Positions 24,000 to 33,412 of a stretch of DNA of 64,000 bases are shown here, piece after piece. The stretch lies in the NCBI GenBank assembly GCA_034432655.1, contig DAOUBP010000021.1, positions 1 to 64,000 on the forward strand, written 5' to 3'. A model generated the notes under the pieces. The model was not told the origin of the DNA. It ran no database searches and worked only from the letters and a program-made list of their open reading frames with translations. Position 1 is the first letter of the stretch. Each line of letters begins with the position of its first letter. Both the position numbers and the translations under genes were made by a program. The stretch comes from DAOUBP01 sp034432655 (GTDB taxonomy: Bacteria; Chloroflexota; Anaerolineae; CG2-30-64-16).

Positions 24000-25277
24000 T
24001 TACCGATGATGCAGTTTGGGCGCGGCGATGAAGCTCAACCCGTGCTCGGTCAGCGCACGTGCAGTGCGGTTCAAAGCATCGTGCTTGTCCAGGTAATTGC
24101 GCAGCAACAGCGGCATGTGGCCGGCTGCCTCGATCTCCTCTTTGGCGCGGAAGTAGTCCAGGATGTCGGACGGGTGTTCGCGCGTGACCTCCACCTCGGG
24201 ATCGCCGCCCTCATGCTTGGCCGAGATGTTGGCCACGTGATCGGCCAGCGCGACCAGCTCGTCCCGCCGGTTGTAAGGCTGGCGCACGATGTGTTTGTAT
24301 GCCTCGGTGATATGATGCTCGATGCGCACCACATCCTCAAACCCTAACACCCGGCGCACCTGCGCGGTCAGCTCGATGGTCTCGTTGTTCACGGAATTGC
24401 TGAGGTTGAAGCCGATCAGCGGGCAGGTGCCGTCATCGCGCGAAAACAGCTTGGCGCCGATCAGGGTCCATAGCGTGGCGTATGGGTTGTCGTTGCCCAT
24501 GAAAACGGAGATCTTGAACTCGATGTCCACGCCCAGCTTGTGAAGCAGATACCCTGCCAGCACGGTGCCGGGGTTGATGTTCAAGACCTGCCACGTGCCG
24601 TAGGTGGTGTAGTAATACAGGAACTCGTCCAGCCACTTCAACACGTGATCATTGGGCTGCCCCACACCGCCGAAATAGCCGGTGATGGTGTCAGGGCCGC
24701 CCAGGTGTATGTTGGAACCGTCGGTGCCTTTGGTGTCCAACGTCTCCACGTAGGACGCACCCATGATCTGCATCGCCGCGGCGAACGCCAGCATATCACC
24801 GCAGTCCGCCTCCGACTCCCGCATCTTGCGCACCCGAATGAAACGGCCGGGCATCAACTCCTTGTTGGCGATGGCTTGCCTGGCCTCTTCGATGAGCCAG
24901 GGGAAGTACTGGGCCGCGCTGATCTCCAGCGTGACCGCGAACTCATCCTTGAAGGCCATCTGGGCGGCCCGCTCGCCCAGCACCAAGCGCCGATAATCCC
25001 CCACGCTGATAAACGCGCCGGCGTCCCGCTGTTGTTGCAACCAGATCAGGTCGTCGAGATACCGGCAATCGTGCTCGGCCAGCCGGGTCATCAGGTTGTC
25101 AAAATCGCGCGCCCGGGCCGCCTTGGCGTTGATCTGTTCCGGGGTGCCGTGTCTGGCAACTACATCCAGCAGATCGTTCACCACGCGCGCGTTGGGATCC
25201 AGCAGTACTGCGTTAATGGCATCCAGCCGGTCATAAGGGATGCGCAACCGTGCGCGCAGTTCGTCTTTTGTGGCCAT
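24000..25277 (-). CDS. Conserved-looking 425-aa protein of unknown family
   Basis: I do not recognise the family. The protein has no signal peptide or membrane segments. Visible landmarks: an N-terminal helical third, then a Gly/Asn-rich middle part (DTKGTDGSNIHLGGPDTI, GYFGGVGQPNDH, NINPGTVLAGYL, GVDIEFKISVFMGNDNPYAT) and RIEHHITEAYKHIVR with two adjacent histidines. The spread of motifs suggests an enzyme with a substrate or cofactor pocket. It sits 94 bases downstream of panB on the same strand with a repeat array between them, so a link to pantothenate or one-carbon metabolism is possible but unproven. GGAGAGGAGCG precedes ATG 25277. Confidence 0.6.
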   Translation of the reverse strand: MATKDELRARLRIPYDRLDAINAVLLDPNARVVNDLLDVVARHGTPEQINAKAARARDFDNLMTRLAEHDCRYLDDLIWLQQQRDAGAFISVGDYRRLVLGERAAQMAFKDEFAVTLEISAAQYFPWLIEEARQAIANKELMPGRFIRVRKMRESEADCGDMLAFAAAMQIMGASYVETLDTKGTDGSNIHLGGPDTITGYFGGVGQPNDHVLKWLDEFLYYYTTYGTWQVLNINPGTVLAGYLLHKLGVDIEFKISVFMGNDNPYATLWTLIGAKLFSRDDGTCPLIGFNLSNSVNNETIELTAQVRRVLGFEDVVRIEHHITEAYKHIVRQPYNRRDELVALADHVANISAKHEGGDPEVEVTREHPSDILDYFRAKEEIEAAGHMPLLLRNYLDKHDALNRTARALTEHGLSFIAAPKLHHR

Positions 25278-25299
25278 AGTTCTCGCTCCTCTCCGGTTT

Positions 25300-25378
25300 T
25301 CAGGTTGAGGTTGAGGTTGAGCCTTAACCTCAGCCTTAGCCTTAACCTCAGCCTCAGCCTTAGCCTTAACCTCAGCCT
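25300..25378. repeat. Hexamer array (GGTTGA / CCTTAACCTCAG)
   Basis: GGTTGAGGTTGAGGTTGAG turns into CCTTAACCTCAGCCTTAG repeats. The panB stop codon (TGA at 25372-25374) lies within this array, so the array defines the end of the gene. Confidence 0.7.
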
Positions 25379-26232
25379 TGCTCCACCAACCGTTTCAGCT
25401 CGGCGAACTCCTCGTCCTTGATCCCGAAATACCGCTCTGGTTCGGGGAAGACGCCGGTGGTGACCTCTTCCACGTACTGTTTCAGCCCGCCCAGGATTGC
25501 CGCGCCCGCATCGGCGTACTTCTTGGCCATCTTGGGCGTGAAGCGCGGGTAGAGGCCGAACATGTCGTGGAAGATCAAAAGCTGACCGTGGGCGTGGGGC
25601 CCGCTGCCCAGGCTGATGATGGGCACTTTAGCGCGCTCGGTGATCAGCCCGCACACCTGATCGGGCACCAGCTCCAGCAGGATGGCCATGACCCCCGCCT
25701 CCTGCAGCGCATCGGCGTCGTCCACAATCTTCTTGGCCTGCCTGGCCGTCTTGCCCTGCAGGCGGAAACCGCCCAGGCTGGAGACGCTCTGCGGGGTCAG
25801 GCCCAGATGGCCCATGACGGGGATGCCTGCGTTGACGATGGCGCGCACGCGCGAGCATACCTCCTGCCCGCCCTCCAGCTTGATGCCGTCGCACGCGGCC
25901 TCAGCCATGAAGCGGCCGGCGTTCAACACGGCCAGTTCATCCGAGGGCTGATAGCTCATATAGGGCATGTCGCCGATGAGCCAGCTGTTGGGGGTGCCGC
26001 GACGCACCGCCTGCGCGTGGCGGATCATGTCGTTCATGGTGACGGGCAGGGTTGATTCGTAGCCGAGGATGGTCATCCCCAGGCTATCGCCGACCAGCAC
26101 GATGTCAATCCCGGCCTGTTCCACCAGGTAGGCCATGGGGTAATCGTAGCAGGTGATCATGGTGAGAGGGATGCCCTTCGCCATCTTGTCGAAGAGCATG
26201 GGCAGGGTGACTTTCTTGCGTTGCTCGGTCAT
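25372..26232 (-). CDS. panB: 3-methyl-2-oxobutanoate hydroxymethyltransferase
   Basis: A protein of 286 aa (family about 265-285). PanB signatures: TMITCYDYPMA near the start, IDIVLVGDSLGM with the Mg-binding Asp, VRRGTPNSWLIGDMPYMSY, DGIKLEGG, VMGHLGLTPQSV, and LVPDQV followed by the TERAKVPIISLGSG segment. It makes ketopantoate from ketoisovalerate and methylene-THF for CoA synthesis. panC and panE are not in the window. AGGAG precedes the ATG (ATGAGGGACTCC on the forward strand). Confidence 0.95.
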   Translation of the reverse strand: MTEQRKKVTLPMLFDKMAKGIPLTMITCYDYPMAYLVEQAGIDIVLVGDSLGMTILGYESTLPVTMNDMIRHAQAVRRGTPNSWLIGDMPYMSYQPSDELAVLNAGRFMAEAACDGIKLEGGQEVCSRVRAIVNAGIPVMGHLGLTPQSVSSLGGFRLQGKTARQAKKIVDDADALQEAGVMAILLELVPDQVCGLITERAKVPIISLGSGPHAHGQLLIFHDMFGLYPRFTPKMAKKYADAGAAILGGLKQYVEEVTTGVFPEPERYFGIKDEEFAELKRLVEQG

Positions 26233-26343
26233 GAGGGACTCCTTTGTCTGATGGCGTTAGAAGTTGGACTTAAGATCGCGGTTCCAAGGCTTTTTCTGCT
26301 TGCCTGGTGGGTGTAAATTCGTCGGCGCTGCCGAGGAACACAG

Positions 26344-26601
26344 CTACGTCACTTCCAGCTGCTTGAAGGGAATGATAGACACTTCAAATCCTGATCTGTA
26401 TACCTGCTTGAGAAGTCGGTCAATCGCCGCAGCCACGTCACTGCTCAACACCGCTTCGCCACACTGGGTACACACGTCTGCCGTCACCTGTTTGACAACA
26501 ACCACACTGGATCCAACCACAAAAGGCAACGTGGTCAGGGCCGGACTGAGCCTGCCACCACAGAAATAACAACGATCATTTTCTGGTTCGCCAGTCATCA
26601 T
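26344..26601 (-). CDS. YgiT-type zinc-finger protein (antitoxin-like)
   Basis: A protein of 85 aa. The two CxxC pairs CYFCGG and VCTQCGEAV form the zinc finger of YgiT/MqsA-like antitoxins, and the AAIDRLLKQVYR stretch is the C-terminal helix. The start MMTGEPENDRCYFC (ATG at 26601) overlaps the 3' end of the DUF4258 gene in another frame by 26 bases, as is usual in such pairs. No DNA-binding HTH is fused, so it is the short YgiT form. In this family the zinc-finger protein neutralises the DUF4258/MqsR-type toxin. Confidence 0.82.
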   Translation of the reverse strand: MMTGEPENDRCYFCGGRLSPALTTLPFVVGSSVVVVKQVTADVCTQCGEAVLSSDVAAAIDRLLKQVYRSGFEVSIIPFKQLEVT

Positions 26602-26806
26602 TCCACTCCTCGCTACTCGGCCGGTAGACCGTAACAATCAAAATGTAATCTTGAGGCTGATTGATGCCAATGACACAATGCATCGGCGTGTCATCCAACA
26701 GGAAAGCCAGTGCCAGACAATCGGGCAGATAGCGGCGGCGGTGCGCGTATTCCTCGATGATCTGGGCCTGCTGCAAGGCCGTTTCCACGTCGCCTACTGA
26801 TGCCAT
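26576..26806 (-). CDS. DUF4258 (MqsR-like) toxin-like protein, start uncertain
   Basis: 76 aa from ATG 26806. The core YLPDCLALAFLL, PMHCVIGI, DYILIVTVYRPSSEEW and the C-terminal NDDWRTRK match DUF4258. The open frame continues upstream to about 26884 and contains the conserved WTRHAL segment, but no ATG, GTG or TTG in a good position, and the sequence ends at a GTTACGCATT palindrome (26887-26907). The gene may therefore start at an unusual codon or have lost its true start. Toxin function is inferred from family and pairing with the YgiT-type gene. Confidence 0.65.
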   Translation of the reverse strand: MASVGDVETALQQAQIIEEYAHRRRYLPDCLALAFLLDDTPMHCVIGINQPQDYILIVTVYRPSSEEWNDDWRTRK

Positions 26807-26886
26807 CTCAGACGCCAGTTCGTTCAGGGCGTGTCTGGTCCACTTGACTTTGCGTTCACGCGCCTTTTGCTGGATGAAGGCTTGAT

Positions 26887-26907
26887 GTTACGCATTCAAT
26901 GCGTTAC
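26887..26907. repeat. Small palindrome upstream of DUF4258
   Basis: GTTACGCATT and AATGCGTTAC with one mismatch flank a single C. It sits where the missing toxin start codon would be expected. Confidence 0.45.
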
Positions 26908-27075
26908 CCTGCGCGTTTCTGGACGAGAGAAGTCTGGGCCACGGCACTCAGTCCGCAATCTCACACTACCTCCAGTCTGCAAACGCTAATCTGACATAGA
27001 TTCTAACACTGCGGGGCAGTGGTGTCAATGCTGATGCCAGGAAAGATCAAGCCGCACCGCGCTCGTGTTGACCTG

Positions 27076-28236
27076 TCACGCCAGTGCCAGTACATACCGG
27101 ATCGCGTCCCGGATCTGCCCTTCGTCCGGCGAGCGGAGCAGATAGGCGTAGTTGCCCATCACCGGGCCGAAGATAGGGCTCATCGGCTCATGATGGACGA
27201 TCATGCTGCCCAGCGTAGCCAGGATCTCCTCGTGAGAGTGACGATAGGGCTTATGTAGCTTGCGGCCCGCGTAGGCCACGAAATAGGGCCGGTGATACTC
27301 GGTCCGCACGGGATGGCCCATCACCAGGTTGGCCCACTCCTGGTACAGGTCGGCGTCGTTGGCGTAGTTGAACATGTCCATGGTCAACCCGCCGGGGGGG
27401 CGCATGTTCACCTCCAACGCCACGATGCGGCCGTCGGGCGTGCGGAAGAACTCGATGTGGAAAAACCGCTCGCGCACGCCGAACGCCCGCACCACCCGCT
27501 TGCCGGCATCCTCCAGATCGGGCGGGATCTGCCGCAGCGAGTAATAGTGCAGGTCATGATCCTCGTTTACCGTCTCCATGATCCCCTGGGCGAACACATG
27601 GGCCGCCCAGAAGACCGGCTCGCCGTCGCGGCCGGCCAGGCCATCGAAGGAGGTGATGGTGCCCTGGATGAACTCCTCCATAATGTAGTCAATCGGTGGC
27701 TTGGTCTCGAAGAACCGGCCCAGCTCGTGGTCGTTGTTGATCCGATAGGTGTGCGCTGCGCCCACGCCGCTGTCCGGCTTGGCCACCACAGGATAGCCGG
27801 TTTCGGCGATCAGCGCCTGGGCCTCGTCCCAGCTCCGCACCACCCGGCCGCGTGCGACCGGCACGCCGGCCTCGATGAACTTCGCCTTCATCAGCGATTT
27901 ATGCTTCATGAACGCGATCTCATCGGTCTTGATGCCGGGAATGTTGAAGTCGGTGCGGATGCGGGCCTCGGTGTTCAACCAATACTCATTATGGGACTCG
28001 AAACGATCAATCTTGCCATGCTTGAAGGTGAGGAACGCCACTGCGCGCAGCAGCTGATCGTAGTCCTCCATGTTGTCCACGCGATAGTACTCGCTCAACG
28101 CCCAGCGCAGCTCGGGCCGCAAGCTGTCATACGGCGCATCGGCGATGCCAAGGACGTTGGCGCCGGCCCGGCGCAACGCGACAGCGAAGTTGTAGAAATT
28201 GGTGGGAAAGTGAGGGGACAAGAGTATAACGTTCAT
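27076..28236 (-). CDS. ATP-grasp enzyme (carboxylate-amine ligase type)
   Basis: A protein of 386 aa. N-terminal Rossmann-like part VILLSPHFPTNFYNFAVAL, then the ATP-grasp core: GYPVVAKPDSGVGAAHTY, YIMEEFIQG, and RFFHIEFFRTPDGRIVALEVNMRPPGG with the metal-binding E and N. Such proteins join a carboxylate to an amine or thiol via acyl phosphate; the substrate here cannot be told. It is divergent from the thioesterase gene at 28410 and monocistronic on its strand. Confidence 0.82.
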   Translation of the reverse strand: MNVILLSPHFPTNFYNFAVALRRAGANVLGIADAPYDSLRPELRWALSEYYRVDNMEDYDQLLRAVAFLTFKHGKIDRFESHNEYWLNTEARIRTDFNIPGIKTDEIAFMKHKSLMKAKFIEAGVPVARGRVVRSWDEAQALIAETGYPVVAKPDSGVGAAHTYRINNDHELGRFFETKPPIDYIMEEFIQGTITSFDGLAGRDGEPVFWAAHVFAQGIMETVNEDHDLHYYSLRQIPPDLEDAGKRVVRAFGVRERFFHIEFFRTPDGRIVALEVNMRPPGGLTMDMFNYANDADLYQEWANLVMGHPVRTEYHRPYFVAYAGRKLHKPYRHSHEEILATLGSMIVHHEPMSPIFGPVMGNYAYLLRSPDEGQIRDAIRYVLALA

Positions 28237-28356
28237 CTTGATTTCTTCTCTCGCATAACAAGTTTTGTGACCCGATAATACGTGACTTGTTCGGCTTCGT
28301 CAAGATAGGCCACTGCACGCCTGCGGTGCTTTCTTCGCCGCCCGGGATTTACAGAG

Positions 28357-28362
28357 TATAAT
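28357..28362 (+). promoter_or_regulatory. -10 element before the thioesterase gene
   Basis: A perfect TATAAT lies 47 bases before the ATG at 28410, in the divergent gap. No good -35 was found. Confidence 0.45.
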
Positions 28363-28409
28363 GGCGCCGTATCGGTGTCAACAGAGATTCTACCTGCGGA
28401 GCCCACGAC

Positions 28410-28871
28410 ATGTCCGAAATCACACGTGCTTATCGCGACGCCGCCGGCCGGCCGGTGGTGGAGACCCGTTTCCGTGTCCGGTTCTACGAGACCGACCAGA
28501 TGGGGATCGTGCATCACGCCGTCTACATCACCTGGTTTGAGGAGGGACGCAGCGCGTTCACGCGCGCCATCGGCTATCCCTACAGCCGGCTGGAAGCGGA
28601 AGGCGTTTCGCTGGCCGTGGTCGAGGTGACGGCGCGCTATCACCGGCCTGCGCGGTACGACGAAGAAGTGATTGTTGCCACCTGCCTCACTGCGTTCCTC
28701 AGCCGCGGTATGAACTTCTCTTATGAGGTGCGCCGGGCAGCGGACGGGGAGCTGCTGGTCAGCGGCGCCAGCCGCCACATCTCGGTAGATCGGGCCGGCC
28801 GCGTGATCCGCATCCCGGACGACGTGCGGGAACGGCTGGACGCAGGGATCGCTGCCGCAGTGGCCTGTTAG
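28410..28871 (+). CDS. Acyl-CoA thioesterase, YbgC/4-hydroxybenzoyl-CoA type
   Basis: A protein of 153 aa, hotdog fold. The active-site motif RFYETDQMGIVHHAVYITWFEEGR matches YbgC/FadM-like thioesterases (Asp in ETDQMG, His in VHHA). It hydrolyses acyl-CoA thioesters in the cytoplasm. Substrate unknown. Next gene (oxidoreductase) is 87 bases downstream on the same strand. Confidence 0.87.
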   Translation: MSEITRAYRDAAGRPVVETRFRVRFYETDQMGIVHHAVYITWFEEGRSAFTRAIGYPYSRLEAEGVSLAVVEVTARYHRPARYDEEVIVATCLTAFLSRGMNFSYEVRRAADGELLVSGASRHISVDRAGRVIRIPDDVRERLDAGIAAAVAC

Positions 28872-28958
28872 CCTGACCCGGGCGGGTTGGCGATTTGCTC
28901 CTGCTTGATGTAGAATGCCAGGCAATTTGATCCCCGGTGTTTTCGACGGAGTGTCTTC

Positions 28959-29996
28959 ATGCGAGCAATCGTTTTTGAGCGCCATGGTGGCCCTGAAGTA
29001 CTGCAGCACCGCGAAGATATCCCTGTACCGCAGCCGGGTCCCGGCGAGGTGCTGGTTGCCGTGCGTTACGCGGCCCTCAACCGCCTGGACAACTTCGTGC
29101 GCATCGGTTGGAAGGGGCTGGACCTGACTTTCCCCCACATCCTCGGCTCAGACTTCAGCGGCACGATTGCCGCCCTGGGCGCTGGGGTGACCGGCTGGTC
29201 TGTCGGCCAACGGGTGGTGGCCAACCCCACCTTGTGGTGCGGCCATTGCGCGCAATGCGTGGCCGGCCGCCACAACCGTTGCGATTCCTTCGCCATCCTG
29301 GGCGAACACGTGCGCGGTGCCTACGCCGAATACGTGGTCGTGCCGGCCCGCAACCTGGTCGCCATCCCCGATGGCTACCCCGATGACCTGGCCGCAGCCG
29401 CCCCCCTGGTGAGCGTCACGGCCTGGCACATGCTGATCGTCGCCTGCCGGTTGCGCGCCGGGGAATCGGTGCTGGTGGTGGGCGCCGGCGGCGGTGTCAA
29501 CAGCATGGCGATCCAGATCGCCAAACTGGCCGGCGCGACGGTCGGTGTGATCGCGGCCAACGCAGAGAAGGCCGCGAAGGCCCACGATCTGGGCGCGCAC
29601 TGGACGGTGGACCGCTCACTCGAACCCAATTGGAGCCGGGCGGTCTATGCCTTGACCGGCCGGCGAGGTGTGGATGTGGTGGTGGACAACGTGGGCGCGG
29701 CAACCTGGGGCAGCAGCCTGCGCTGTCTGGCGCGCGGGGGCCGGCTATTGACAGTGGGCGGCACCGCCGGCTATGAGGCGAACGTGCCGGTCAACCTGAT
29801 CTTCGGCAAGCACCTGAGCATCATCGGCTCCACCATGGGCACCCAGGCCGACTTTGAAACGGTGATGGCCCAGGTCTTCGCCGACAGGCTTGTGCCACTG
29901 GTAGACAGCGTCTTTCCTTTGGCCCGCTATCCCGACGCGCTGGCGCGCATGCTATCAGGCGAGGCGTTCGGGAAGATCCTGATTCAGGTGGCTTAA
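28959..29996 (+). CDS. Zinc-type MDR alcohol dehydrogenase/quinone reductase
   Basis: A protein of 345 aa. N-terminal GroES-like domain with FPHILGSDFSGTI, structural-zinc cysteines CGHCAQC plus a fourth in NRCDSFA, then the NAD(P)-binding VLVVGAGGGVNSMAIQIAK and a RRGVDVVVDNVG segment. It is a medium-chain dehydrogenase/reductase that reduces quinones, enals or aldehydes with NAD(P)H. The stop is directly followed by the ATG of the hydrolase (0 bases), so the pair is translated together. Confidence 0.87.
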   Translation: MRAIVFERHGGPEVLQHREDIPVPQPGPGEVLVAVRYAALNRLDNFVRIGWKGLDLTFPHILGSDFSGTIAALGAGVTGWSVGQRVVANPTLWCGHCAQCVAGRHNRCDSFAILGEHVRGAYAEYVVVPARNLVAIPDGYPDDLAAAAPLVSVTAWHMLIVACRLRAGESVLVVGAGGGVNSMAIQIAKLAGATVGVIAANAEKAAKAHDLGAHWTVDRSLEPNWSRAVYALTGRRGVDVVVDNVGAATWGSSLRCLARGGRLLTVGGTAGYEANVPVNLIFGKHLSIIGSTMGTQADFETVMAQVFADRLVPLVDSVFPLARYPDALARMLSGEAFGKILIQVA

Positions 29997-30950
29997 ATGG
30001 TCTCAGGATTGCTGTTACGTCGGGCCCTCTGGTTGCCGGCCGTGGGTGCCGGGCTGGCTGCCACGGCCACCCGCTATTACCTGACCCATCCGCAACGCAT
30101 CATCGCCGACCCGCCGGCCGACCTGGCCCAACACAGCCAGCATATCTACCTGCGCGGCAGCGATGGCGCCCGGCTGCACGCGCTCTGGGTGCCGACACGG
30201 ACATCACGGACAGGCGATCATGCAGAGCGGACCATCATCCATCTGCACGGGTACAACGCCAGTGGCGGCCTGTTGCTGTCGCGCGTGCCGCCCTTCAAGC
30301 GCGGCCCCATTCACCTGCCGGACGGGAGTGGGCCGCAGCCATTGTTCGCCTGGCCGCTGGTGCGCGCTGGCCTGGCGCGAGGCTACAACTTCCTGCTGGT
30401 TGACCTGCGGGGACATGGCCGCTCCGCCGGGCCATGGGACCCCTCCGGCCTGCACGCGATCTCCGATCTGATGGGCTGGGTACGGTGGCTGCGGGATGAA
30501 CGCAGCCAGCTGTGGGCCGGCCTGTGGGGCAACTCCTTCGGCGCGTCGGTGGGGCTGGCGCTGGCAGCCAAGTCATCCGGCGGCGGCCTGGATGCCATGG
30601 TACTGGACAGCCCGGCCATCACCGCCGATGGACTCTACTCGGGGGTGGTGCGCAAGCCGGCTTATTGGCTCATCCAGCCCACCCTGTACCAGCTCTCCAA
30701 CAAAAGCCTGCTCAAACAGCTGGAGATCGCCCGGGTCTGGATGCCGATCCTCCTGATCCACGGCGAAGAGGACCGCCATGTGCCCGCCTGGCAGAGCCAG
30801 CGTGCTTACGAACTGATCCACTCTCCCGCAGCGCCCGAACGCGTCCAGCTCTGGTTGGTGCCGGGCGCCGATCACCTGGAAGCACTGGAGGTTGCGGGGC
30901 AGGAATACAACGAACGCACCTTGAACTGGTTTGACCGTTGGTTCGGTTGA
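29997..30950 (+). CDS. Alpha/beta hydrolase with N-terminal membrane anchor
   Basis: A protein of 317 aa. N-terminal hydrophobic anchor WLPAVGAGLAATATRYYLT, then the hydrolase fold: IIHLHGYNASGG, LLVDLRGHGRSAG, nucleophile elbow GLWGNSFGASVG (Ser), acid loop ILLIHGEEDRHVP and final GADHLEALEV (His). It belongs to the serine aminopeptidase/prolyl oligopeptidase-like group. Its start abuts the upstream oxidoreductase stop. Confidence 0.85.
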   Translation: MVSGLLLRRALWLPAVGAGLAATATRYYLTHPQRIIADPPADLAQHSQHIYLRGSDGARLHALWVPTRTSRTGDHAERTIIHLHGYNASGGLLLSRVPPFKRGPIHLPDGSGPQPLFAWPLVRAGLARGYNFLLVDLRGHGRSAGPWDPSGLHAISDLMGWVRWLRDERSQLWAGLWGNSFGASVGLALAAKSSGGGLDAMVLDSPAITADGLYSGVVRKPAYWLIQPTLYQLSNKSLLKQLEIARVWMPILLIHGEEDRHVPAWQSQRAYELIHSPAAPERVQLWLVPGADHLEALEVAGQEYNERTLNWFDRWFG

Positions 30951-30964
30951 GAGAGGAGGCCTGA

Positions 30965-31660
30965 TTGTCGAACAGAACACTGGTTGCACTGATCCGGTGG
31001 ATTGTCGCCCTGGCCATGCCCGTCTTCATCGTCCTGTTGTCGGCACGGGTGATGGTCAACACCTGGTATCCCCGCTTTGAATACGCCAAGCCCGACTTCC
31101 CGCCTGACCCTTACGGGTTCACCCAGGCGCAACGGTTGGAGCTGGCGACTATCTGCATCAACTTCCTGAACGTTCCGGAACGCCCGGAAACAGCTATTGC
31201 CATGCTGGAGGCGCTGCGCCTGCCCGGCACCGACCGACCCCTCTTCAACCAGTATGAGCTGAGCCACATGGTGGATGTGAAACGCCTGACCGATGCCCTG
31301 TGGCGCGTGCTGACGGTTGTGAGCATCCTGGTGGTGGCCGGATCGGCAATCCTGCTGGCACGGCGTGAAACCCGGCGCGACGGCTACGCGGCGCTTTTTG
31401 TGGGCGGCGCGCTGACTACCCTCTTGCTGATCGTCCTGATTACCCTGATTTTGATCTCGTGGCGCTGGTTCTTCATCGCCTTTCACGACGTCTTCTTCCC
31501 GCCAGGCACCTGGACCTTTGACTGGACCGATTCGTTGATCCGCCTTTTCCCCGACCGCTTCTGGTTCGACGCGGGGGTGTTGCTGGTGGGCGGCGCGTTG
31601 GTCGCAGGCGCAGTGGTCACGGCAGCAGGGTGGCTCCTTGCGCGCCGCAGGCAGGGGTGA
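30965..31660 (+). CDS. DUF1461 / TIGR01906 integral membrane protein
   Basis: A protein of 231 aa with four predicted membrane segments: WIVALAMPVFIVLLSARVMV, VLTVVSILVVAGSAILLA, FVGGALTTLLLIVLITLILI, GVLLVGGALVAGAVVTAAGW. Between helices 1 and 2 is an extracytoplasmic loop with FINFLN-type and HMVDVKRL motifs typical of DUF1461. The start is a TTG at 30965 with AGGAGG before it. Role unknown. Confidence 0.78.
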   Translation: MSNRTLVALIRWIVALAMPVFIVLLSARVMVNTWYPRFEYAKPDFPPDPYGFTQAQRLELATICINFLNVPERPETAIAMLEALRLPGTDRPLFNQYELSHMVDVKRLTDALWRVLTVVSILVVAGSAILLARRETRRDGYAALFVGGALTTLLLIVLITLILISWRWFFIAFHDVFFPPGTWTFDWTDSLIRLFPDRFWFDAGVLLVGGALVAGAVVTAAGWLLARRRQG

Positions 31661-31760
31661 AGTATTGCGTATTGCGTATTGCGTATTGCGTACTGCGTAC
31701 GGAATACGCAGTACGCAGCACGCAGTATGCGCAGTACGCAACATGACACACGTAACATAA
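31658..31760. repeat. GTATTGC heptamer inverted array
   Basis: Five or so GTATTGC units, then GTACTGC, followed by complementary GCAGTAC units. It forms a hairpin just after the DUF1461 stop and before the carboxylase genes. Confidence 0.8.
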
Positions 31761-31772
31761 CACGGAGCTCTC

Positions 31773-33323
<1,551 letters not shown>

Positions 33324-33337
33324 GCCGGTGATTGGTG

Positions 33338-33402
33338 ACATGGTAGACTGGTAGACTGGTAGACTGGTAGACCGGTAGAATGGTAGAATGGTAGAATGGT
33401 GG
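33338..33402. repeat. GGTAGACT octamer array
   Basis: Three or four GGTAGACT units, one GGTAGACC, then GGTAGAAT units, ending at the accC ribosome site (GTGAGGAAG). Same octamer as 4068-4128 and 40960-41055. Confidence 0.8.
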
Positions 33403-33412
33403 TGAGGAAGCG

